DNA of 7,418 nucleotides from the NCBI GenBank assembly GCA_003488445.1, contig DNLO01000158.1:1-7418 (forward strand), in the 5' to 3' direction. The notes beneath the pieces were generated by a model. It saw only the letters and a list, made by a program, of their open reading frames with translations, ran no database searches and was not told the origin of the DNA. Both the position numbers and the translations under genes were made by a program. This document shows, one piece after another, positions 1 through 4,978 of this stretch; position 1 is the first letter of the stretch, and every line of letters begins with the position of its first letter. Source of the DNA: Lachnospiraceae bacterium (GTDB lineage Bacteria > Bacillota > Clostridia > Lachnospirales > Lachnospiraceae).

Positions 1-989
1 AGATCGTAGCTGTAAAGATCTTCCCGCGACTTGTCCAGCTTGACTGTGGTCTCGTGGGTATCGCCCGGTACGCTGCCGTGTCCGGGGAAGTGCTTGTAGC
101 AGGCCGTGACCCCGTTGTCCTGAAGACCGGCGGCGAACTGCAGCGCAAGCTGAGATACCAGCTCGGGATCGGATCCGAAAGAGCGGTCACCTATGACGGA
201 GCTCTTCGGCTCGCCGAGCACATCGGCCACCGGAGCGAAGTCGAGATTGAACCCGAGATCGGACATATATCTGCCGATGGTCTCGCCGGCGGAGTAGGCT
301 TTTGCAGGATCTTTGGTCTTGCCGATGGTGGACATGGAGCTCACCTTGTCTACACCGAAGCTGTCGTTGGAGGCTATGCGTACTATGCGCCCTCCCTCTT
401 CGTCGACTGCCAGGAAAGGTGAGATGCCGCAGGTATTCTCTATATATGATCTGGTATTGGAGAGCATCTCCTTTGTCTGATCCGGATCCTCCAGATTCTG
501 CGCGAAATAGATCAGACCGCCCACAGGGTACTCGGAAAGGGCGTTCTGCGTGGTCTCGCCTGCACGGGTCACCACGTCTGTGCCCGTGATCTGCTCAGGA
601 GTCACCATGAAGAGCTGGGCGACTTTCTCCTCAAGAGCCAGGGAATCGATGAGCAGCTCGATATCCTCGTTCGGATCTTCCTCGACCACGTTTTCGGATA
701 CTTCGTTCTCCGAGAGTACGGAGGTGTCTACATCTGCATAGCCGTCATCTATCTCTTCTTTTTCCTTCTTTATCCAGATGTCTCCGCTCTCGGAAGGGGC
801 CTCTGAAACGGGCTCCTGCACAGTCTCCTCGACCTTGTCTGCTTTCTTTGAAAAGAGGCCGGTCTCCTTGATGAGATAGTTCGCACCAAAGCCTATGCCG
901 GCTGCGAGGCACCCCAGCATGAGGAAGGTGAGGATGAAAGCGAATATCCTCTGGCGTATTACCTTTTTATGGCGTTTCCTGCTGCTCAT
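1..989 (-). CDS. Membrane-anchored family 3 glycoside hydrolase, NagZ-like beta-N-acetylhexosaminidase (C-terminus off the window)
   Basis: Reading leftward from the ATG at 989, the frame stays open for 329 codons to the window edge. The N-terminus is basic (MSSRKRHKKVIRQR), followed by a hydrophobic helix at about residues 15-40 that should anchor the protein outside the membrane. It contains MLGC (C27), an imperfect lipobox, so a lipoprotein is possible. Residues 45-108 form an acidic, low-complexity linker. The GH3 domain begins near residue 110, with EKVAQLF (121-127), PVGGLIYF (155-162), DEEGGRI (196-202), DFAPVADV (250-257), GDRSFGSDP (267-275) and KHFPGHGSVPGDTH (299-312). That last motif is the NagZ-type signature, and D310/H312 correspond to the known Asp-His acid/base dyad. 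The nucleophile aspartate would lie beyond the edge. By family it should release beta-linked GlcNAc from wall fragments or glycans, but other GH3 specificities cannot be excluded. No Shine-Dalgarno precedes the start; an in-frame TAA lies shortly upstream, with a TTG two codons before the ATG as the only other upstream choice. Confidence 0.93.
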   Translation of the reverse strand, partial: MSSRKRHKKVIRQRIFAFILTFLMLGCLAAGIGFGANYLIKETGLFSKKADKVEETVQEPVSEAPSESGDIWIKKEKEEIDDGYADVDTSVLSENEVSENVVEEDPNEDIELLIDSLALEEKVAQLFMVTPEQITGTDVVTRAGETTQNALSEYPVGGLIYFAQNLEDPDQTKEMLSNTRSYIENTCGISPFLAVDEEGGRIVRIASNDSFGVDKVSSMSTIGKTKDPAKAYSAGETIGRYMSDLGFNLDFAPVADVLGEPKSSVIGDRSFGSDPELVSQLALQFAAGLQDNGVTACYKHFPGHGSVPGDTHETTVKLDKSREDLYSYD

Positions 990-998
990 AACCAATAT

Positions 999-1026
999 AT
1001 TGTATTAAAGATAAGTAAAAAGTCAA
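999..1026 (-). promoter_or_regulatory. Sigma-A promoter for the GH3 gene, probably giving a leaderless mRNA
   Basis: On the minus strand, TTGACT (1026-1021) is followed after 16 bases by TACAAT (1004-999). Each hexamer is one mismatch from consensus. Transcription would be expected to begin around 991-993, only 2-4 bases before the ATG at 989. This agrees with the absence of any purine-rich ribosome binding site there. The promoter is seen in sequence; the start site is inferred from usual spacing. Confidence 0.65.
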
Positions 1027-1054
1027 GATATGGATAGAGCCCTGCCGGGGGATG

Positions 1055-1063
1055 TGGTACAAT
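1055..1063 (+). promoter_or_regulatory. Candidate extended -10 promoter for ispF-upp
   Basis: TGGTACAAT at 1055-1063 fits an extended -10 element (TGn followed by TACAAT), 41 bases before the ispF start. No convincing -35 lies 16-18 bases upstream, so the call rests on the extended -10 alone. It faces away from the GH3 promoter in the same 115-bp intergenic region. Confidence 0.4.
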
Positions 1064-1104
1064 GATACAAAGATCGGAACGATATCACAGACCGGAGACA
1101 GAGG

Positions 1105-1650
1105 ATGAGGATAGGACAGGGATATGATGTGCACAGGCTGACGGAGGGCAGAAAGCTCATCATCGGCGGTGTGGATATACCATATGAGAAGGGACTGCTG
1201 GGACACTCCGATGCGGATGTGCTGCTGCATGCGGTGATGGATGCGCTGCTGGGAGCTGCCGCCCTCGGGGACATAGGGAAGCATTTTCCGGATACGGATG
1301 AGCGGTACAAAGGCGCAGACAGCATGAAGCTTTTGGAAGAGGTTGGGAGAATGCTGGATGAGCGCATGTATTTCATAGAGAATATAGATGCCACCATCAT
1401 AGCCCAGGCTCCGAAGATGAGACCTTATATCGAAGAGATGAGGAGCAACATCGCCGGTGCGCTGGAGATAGATGTGGACCAGGTGAACGTGAAGGCCACG
1501 ACGGAGGAGCATCTCGGCTTCACCGGCAGAGAAGAGGGGATCGCGGCATCGGCTGTATGTATCCTGGTCTCACCTGCGGAATATGATCAGAGCGCGGAGG
1601 GGAGCTGCTGTGCGGGAGCTTCGGGATGCCCGAGGCATACGATGCAGTAA
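1105..1650 (+). CDS. ispF: 2-C-methyl-D-erythritol 2,4-cyclodiphosphate synthase
   Basis: IspF converts CDP-methylerythritol 2-phosphate to methylerythritol 2,4-cyclodiphosphate with release of CMP in the cytoplasmic MEP pathway, which makes isoprenoids including the undecaprenyl carrier for wall synthesis. The 181-residue product carries the family's metal ligands in place: D8 and H10 in YDVHR, and H42 in the segment [24 protein letters not shown] (60-65) and [19 protein letters not shown] (130-148) are also intact. GGAG at 1094-1097 lies 7 bases before the ATG and supports this start. The family core, usually near 157-160 residues, ends around residue 155 (AVCILV). About 26 further residues follow, including Cys168, Cys169 and Cys175, which I do not recognise. 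It is the first gene of a likely two-gene unit with upp, 38 bases downstream. Confidence 0.97.
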   Translation: MRIGQGYDVHRLTEGRKLIIGGVDIPYEKGLLGHSDADVLLHAVMDALLGAAALGDIGKHFPDTDERYKGADSMKLLEEVGRMLDERMYFIENIDATIIAQAPKMRPYIEEMRSNIAGALEIDVDQVNVKATTEEHLGFTGREEGIAASAVCILVSPAEYDQSAEGSCCAGASGCPRHTMQ

Positions 1651-1676
1651 TGGCAGATAAAGAATGCATACAGCAT

Positions 1677-1682
1677 AGGAGG
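1677..1682 (+). promoter_or_regulatory. Ribosome binding site that fixes the upp start
   Basis: A perfect AGGAGG sits 6 bases before the ATG at 1689. The same frame is open further upstream, with ATGs at 1626 and 1650 overlapping the end of ispF, and has another ATG at 1722. None of those has a comparable site, so 1689 is the best start. Confidence 0.85.
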
Positions 1683-1688
1683 AAAGAT

Positions 1689-2339
1689 ATGGGGAACGGA
1701 TTTGAAGGAAACAAAAACATAATGATACTGGATCACCCTCTGATCCAGCATAAGATAACAAGACTGAGGGACAAGAGCACGGGCACGGCGGAATTCAGAA
1801 AGCTCGTCAATGAGATAGCGATGCTGATGGGATATGAGGCATTAAGGGATCTGGAGCTTACGGATATAGATGTGGAGACTCCGATAGAGAAATGCAAATC
1901 GCCCGTTATCGCCGGCAGGAAGCAGGCCATAGTTCCCATACTCAGGGCAGGGCTCGGCATGACGGACGGTATACTCCAGCTGCTGCCCACGGCAAAGGTG
2001 GGGCATATCGGACTGTACAGGGACGAGGTCACCCACAAGCCCCATTCATACTATTGCAAGCTGCCGAACCCCATAAATGAGAGGGTGATCATAGTGACGG
2101 ATCCCATGCTGGCCACGGGAGGCTCGGCAGTGGATGCGATCAGGTTCATCAAGGAAAAGGGAGGACAGAAGATCAAGTTCATGTGCATAATAGCCGCACC
2201 GGAGGGGCTGAAGCTGCTTTCCGAGGCACATCCGGATGTACAGATCTATGTGGGACATCTGGACAGGCAACTGAATGAGAACGCATATATCTGTCCCGGA
2301 CTGGGAGATGCGGGGGATCGTATCTTCGGTACGAAATAA
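1689..2339 (+). CDS. upp: Uracil phosphoribosyltransferase
   Basis: Upp salvages uracil by joining it to PRPP, giving UMP and pyrophosphate in the cytoplasm. From the start at 1689 the product is 216 residues, close to the usual 208-210 with a few extra N-terminal residues. Hallmarks seen are [14 protein letters not shown] near the N-terminus, [13 protein letters not shown] mid-protein, HIGLYRDE, the PRPP-binding loop [12 protein letters not shown], and the uracil-site C-terminus [17 protein letters not shown]. All appear intact. The gene follows ispF by 38 bases with no terminator or clear promoter between them, so the two are probably cotranscribed. The transcript should end at the strong hairpin 26 bases past the stop. 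There is no evident biochemical link between the two genes. Confidence 0.97.
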   Translation: MGNGFEGNKNIMILDHPLIQHKITRLRDKSTGTAEFRKLVNEIAMLMGYEALRDLELTDIDVETPIEKCKSPVIAGRKQAIVPILRAGLGMTDGILQLLPTAKVGHIGLYRDEVTHKPHSYYCKLPNPINERVIIVTDPMLATGGSAVDAIRFIKEKGGQKIKFMCIIAAPEGLKLLSEAHPDVQIYVGHLDRQLNENAYICPGLGDAGDRIFGTK

Positions 2340-2364
2340 GACTATCCCGGACAGGATGTCAACG

Positions 2365-2399
2365 GGCGCCGCTTTCTTCGGAAAGCAGGCGCCTTTTTT
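2365..2399 (+). terminator. Intrinsic terminator after upp, UUCG tetraloop
   Basis: The left arm GGCGCCGCTTTC (2365-2376) and right arm GAAAGC-A-GGCGCC (2381-2393) form a 12-bp stem with one bulged A (2387), closed by a C(UUCG)G loop (2377-2380). Six Ts follow (2394-2399). This is a textbook Rho-independent terminator for the ispF-upp transcript. Confidence 0.95.
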
Positions 2400-2443
2400 A
2401 TATATAGTGGACAGGTATGCCCTATTTGACTATATATAGTGGA
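2399..2443. repeat. Perfect 13-bp direct repeat flanking the LCP promoter -35 (candidate operator)
   Basis: TATATATAGTGGA occurs at 2399-2411 and again at 2431-2443. The start-to-start distance is 32 bp, close to three helical turns. The first copy begins in the last T of the upp terminator and lies 14 bases upstream of the -35. The second begins in the last base of the -35 and fills most of the spacer before the -10. The bases flanking the copies differ, so the match is exactly 13 bp. Two same-face copies around a promoter resemble a regulator site, but no known box is recognised. Confidence 0.6.
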
Positions 2444-2454
2444 TGAGTTATACT
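2426..2454 (+). promoter_or_regulatory. Near-consensus sigma-A promoter for the LCP-GT2-glmS unit
   Basis: TTGACT (2426-2431), a 17-base spacer, then TATACT (2449-2454): each hexamer is one mismatch from consensus and the spacing is ideal. The predicted start near 2461 gives a leader of roughly 26 bases before the ATG at 2487. A copy of the 13-bp repeat lies inside the spacer. Confidence 0.8.
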
Positions 2455-2486
2455 AATTTAATATTTTTGTAACAAAAGGGAGAACT

Positions 2487-4094
2487 ATGTCTACAGGCAG
2501 GCGCAGTGGCAACAACAGAAGGTCCGGGCTCGGTAAATATGAGGAGTATAACGGATTCGGAGAGTTCAACAGAGACAGCTATGTGGGCTTCGATGACGAG
2601 GACGTCAAGAGAAGATACGGCGACTATATAGAATTCAGTGATGATGATCTGCAAAGAGGCAGGGACGGCGGCGCGTATTCCGATGATGCCGACTTTGATA
2701 CGTACGACAACTACGACAGATACGGTGATACATACGAGGATGAGTATGAGGAGTATGAGGACGGGTACGAGGATGAGTATGAGGGCGATGACGGATACGA
2801 CGAGGATGACGATTACTACTACGACGAGCCTGTAAGGCGAAGGAATGCCGGCGGGAGCAGCCGGAACAGGAGGAGCAGCCGGGACCGCAGCGGCAGGAGC
2901 AGCCGCGGAGGCAGCGGACGCAGGACATCAAAGTCAAATGCCGGCGGCAGACCGTCCGGGGAAGCCAGGTCCAAAAGATCGAACGGAAAGGCGGGCAAAA
3001 ACGGCAAGCCGAAAAAGAAGAGCAAGGCAGGTCTTTTTGTTATCGAGATACTGATATTCCTGATGCTGCTGGGAGCGCTGTTCTTCGTGCTCAAGTGGGA
3101 CACCGTGGAGAAGGTGGACCTCAAGGAGAGTGAGATATACATCAACGAGGAGCTGAAGCAGGCACTGGACGGCGGCACCCAGACAGAGACAGGAGAGGCG
3201 ACTCCTGACTGGGGCATGGAGGGATACAAGAACATCGCTCTGTTCGGAGTGGATGCCGGCGGTACAAGGTCGGATACGATCATCATCGCCTCCATCAATG
3301 AGAAGACTCATGATGTGAAGATGTGCTCCGTATACAGAGATACATATCTGAACGTGGACAGTATGGAGAATCCCGTATACAACAAGGCAAACTCAGCCTA
3401 TGCAAAGGGAGGGCCCGAGCAGGCCATAAGGATGCTGAACATGAACCTGGACATGAACGTGGATGACTTCATGACAGTGGACTTCGCAGCACTGGAGGAC
3501 GTGATAGACGATCTCGGCGGAGTGGAGATAAACGTGCAGCCGGAGGAGATCTACTATATCAATGATTATCAGTTCAGTATAGTCATGGGGCTCGGCGGTC
3601 CCAAGGAGGGCAAGATCACCAATCCGAGAAACTTCATATCGGTGACGGAGCCGGGACCTCAGACGCTGAACGGACTGCAGGCTACGGCATATTGCCGTAT
3701 CAGATATACCGCAGGGTCTGACTTCAGGCGTACGGAGAGACAGAGAGAGGTCATCTCGCAGATCGTGAACAAGGCAAAGCATGCATCGCCTGCACAGCTG
3801 AACAAGGTGCTGGATGATGTGCTTCCCAGGATAAAGACCAGCTTCACAGCTGCAGAGCTGGGAAAATATGCCATGGATATCAAGTCATATAATATCGTGG
3901 AGTCAAAGGGATTCCCGTTCGAGAATGTCACCGGCAAGATCAACAGGCAGTCGATGGTCGTACCCACGACTCTCGCTTCAAACGTGAACGAGATGCATAC
4001 CTTCCTGTTCGGTACGACGGAGTATTCTCCTTCCTCTGCTGTGCAGGAGATATCGGATCACATAGAGTCCGATAAGACCAAGAGCGGACTGTGA
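2487..4094 (+). CDS. LytR-CpsA-Psr (LCP) family wall glycopolymer transferase with a long charged cytoplasmic tail
   Basis: LCP proteins transfer undecaprenyl-diphosphate-linked glycopolymers (teichoic acid, capsule or similar) to peptidoglycan on the outer face of the membrane. The product is 535 residues. Residues 1-180 are a predicted disordered cytoplasmic tail: 36-115 is rich in Asp, Glu and Tyr, and 117-180 is rich in Arg, Lys, Ser and Gly. One membrane helix follows (about 182-203). The LCP domain starts near 249 with ALFGVDAGGTRSDTIII (R261, D263), SVYRDTYLNV (R284, D285), KANSAYAKGGP (300-310), DDLGGVEINV (341-350), AYCRIRYT (R404, R406) and DFRRTERQR (412-420). These match the family's pyrophosphate- and metal-binding arginines and aspartates. 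GGGAG at 2478-2482 precedes the start by 4 bases. It leads a likely three-gene operon, and its stop is one base from the next ATG. Family placement is firm; the polymer handled is unknown, and the long tail is the oddity. Confidence 0.95.
   Translation: MSTGRRSGNNRRSGLGKYEEYNGFGEFNRDSYVGFDDEDVKRRYGDYIEFSDDDLQRGRDGGAYSDDADFDTYDNYDRYGDTYEDEYEEYEDGYEDEYEGDDGYDEDDDYYYDEPVRRRNAGGSSRNRRSSRDRSGRSSRGGSGRRTSKSNAGGRPSGEARSKRSNGKAGKNGKPKKKSKAGLFVIEILIFLMLLGALFFVLKWDTVEKVDLKESEIYINEELKQALDGGTQTETGEATPDWGMEGYKNIALFGVDAGGTRSDTIIIASINEKTHDVKMCSVYRDTYLNVDSMENPVYNKANSAYAKGGPEQAIRMLNMNLDMNVDDFMTVDFAALEDVIDDLGGVEINVQPEEIYYINDYQFSIVMGLGGPKEGKITNPRNFISVTEPGPQTLNGLQATAYCRIRYTAGSDFRRTERQREVISQIVNKAKHASPAQLNKVLDDVLPRIKTSFTAAELGKYAMDIKSYNIVESKGFPFENVTGKINRQSMVVPTTLASNVNEMHTFLFGTTEYSPSSAVQEISDHIESDKTKSGL
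2733..2784 (+). repeat. 19-bp direct repeat inside the acidic tail of the LCP gene
   Basis: TACGAGGATGAGTATGAGG occurs at 2733-2751 and 2766-2784, 33 bp apart (11 codons). In frame both copies encode YEDEYE, within a longer run of GAG/GAT/TAT codons. The exact match at DNA level suggests recent duplication, and a change by one unit would keep the frame. Confidence 0.85.
2854..2905 (+). repeat. Three 10-bp copies in the Ser/Arg-rich part of the LCP tail
   Basis: GGAGCAGCCG occurs at 2854-2863, 2872-2881 and 2896-2905. Starts are 18 and 24 bp apart, multiples of three, and each copy encodes Ser-Ser-Arg in the SSRNRRSSRDRSGRSSRGG stretch. These are low-complexity coding repeats rather than a mobile or regulatory element. 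Confidence 0.75.
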
Positions 4095-4095
4095 C

Positions 4096-4974
4096 ATGGA
4101 AAAGACAGCCGATGTCGTGATCCTGACCCACAAGCCCTCGGAGCTTTTCCTGGATATCATAGACAGGCTGGAGGAGCAGAGCCTGAAGCCGCGGAAGATA
4201 ATCGTGATGAACACCGGTGAGAGTCATATGGATGACCTCCTGGGGAGATATCCGGACAGGCTTAAAGGATACGACAATATCGAGATACATCACATAACCC
4301 GGGATGAGTTCGATCATGGCGGTACCAGAAAAAGAGCGGCAGAGTATTCCGATGCCGCCTTTCTGATATATATGACGCAGGACGCACTGCCGGCAGATGA
4401 GAGACTGGTCGAAAATCTGGCAGCTCCTTTCGAGGGGGACGGGAGCATAGCGGTGTCGTACGCCAGACAGCTGCCCTATGAGTCGGCCTCGCCCATAGAG
4501 AGATATAACAGGAGTTTTAATTATCCGGAAGGGGACAGGAAGAAGACAGCCGATGATCTGGATACACTTGGGATCAAGGCGTTCTTCTGTTCGGATGTAT
4601 GCGCCTGCTACAGGCGGGATATATATGACAGTCTCGGAGGTCATATAGAGCATACGGTGTTCAATGAGGACATGATATATGCACGGGGTGCAATAGATGC
4701 GGGATATAGTATATACTATGCATCGGATGCCAGGGTGTATCACAGCCATGATTACACACCTGCACAGCAGTACCGGCGCAACGTGGACCTGGGCAGATCC
4801 CAGGCAGAGCATCCCGAGGTCTTCGGAGGGATCACATCCTACGGGGAGGGGAAGAAGCTGGTAAAGGGCTGTATGTCCTACCTGCTGAAGAACGGATACT
4901 GGTACATGATACCTGCTTTCATCGCCCAGTGCGCAGGCAGATATCTCGGATACAGGAAAGGAAGAAGGGGATAA
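4096..4974 (+). CDS. Family 2 glycosyltransferase, rhamnosyltransferase-like
   Basis: Inverting GT2 enzymes of this type transfer a sugar from a nucleotide donor (often dTDP-rhamnose) to a growing glycan on the cytoplasmic side of the membrane. The 292-residue product starts with the GT-A opening DVVILTHKP (6-14) and has KIIVMNTGES (34-43). It then shows FDHGGTRKRAAE (72-83), the acidic metal/donor motif YMTQDALPAD (92-101), FNEDMIYARGAIDAGY (189-204) and ARVYHSHDY (212-220). The HGGTR and TQDA pattern is typical of RfbF-like rhamnosyltransferases. A hydrophobic C-terminal stretch (about 261-280) followed by a basic end may bind the membrane. It starts one base after the LCP stop with only a weak upstream GCGGA, which points to translational coupling. 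The family is well supported; the rhamnose donor is inference, and galactofuranosyl or other GT2 activities remain possible. Confidence 0.92.
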   Translation: MEKTADVVILTHKPSELFLDIIDRLEEQSLKPRKIIVMNTGESHMDDLLGRYPDRLKGYDNIEIHHITRDEFDHGGTRKRAAEYSDAAFLIYMTQDALPADERLVENLAAPFEGDGSIAVSYARQLPYESASPIERYNRSFNYPEGDRKKTADDLDTLGIKAFFCSDVCACYRRDIYDSLGGHIEHTVFNEDMIYARGAIDAGYSIYYASDARVYHSHDYTPAQQYRRNVDLGRSQAEHPEVFGGITSYGEGKKLVKGCMSYLLKNGYWYMIPAFIAQCAGRYLGYRKGRRG

Positions 4975-4978
4975 GAAT

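Larger units (their letters stand above)
990..1104. other. Divergent intergenic region between the GH3 gene and ispF
   Basis: This 115-bp region separates two genes transcribed in opposite directions. It holds the back-to-back promoters described for each gene, with -10 elements about 54 bp apart, and the ispF ribosome binding site (1094-1097). I see no terminator, RNA gene or inverted operator in it. Confidence 0.7.

Noticed and set aside
54..741. Three plus-strand frames (54-422, 302-589, 550-741)
   Set aside because: They lie opposite the GH3 gene, whose minus-strand frame carries family motifs throughout. The plus-strand products resemble nothing and lack ribosome binding sites.
1619..1635. 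Hairpin CTTCGGG/CCCGAGG in the ispF tail as a terminator or attenuator
   Set aside because: The loop is only three bases, one pair is G-T, and no T-run follows. It is more likely a chance structure in GC-rich coding DNA.
1626..1688. Longer N-terminus for Upp starting at 1626 or 1650
   Set aside because: The extra residues are not part of the family, they would overlap the end of ispF, and the perfect AGGAGG points to 1689.
2733..2905. Repeats in the LCP gene as a CRISPR array or mobile element
   Set aside because: The copies are short, in frame and spaced by multiples of three inside a continuous coding sequence with low-complexity protein.
3940..4812. Long minus-strand frame of 290 codons
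   Set aside because: It is a shadow of the glycosyltransferase gene and the end of the LCP gene, both with clear motifs; its product is arbitrary in composition.
4860..4978. glmS ribozyme/riboswitch upstream of glmS
   Set aside because: The glycosyltransferase coding sequence runs to 4 bases before glmS, leaving no leader; no ribozyme core was apparent.
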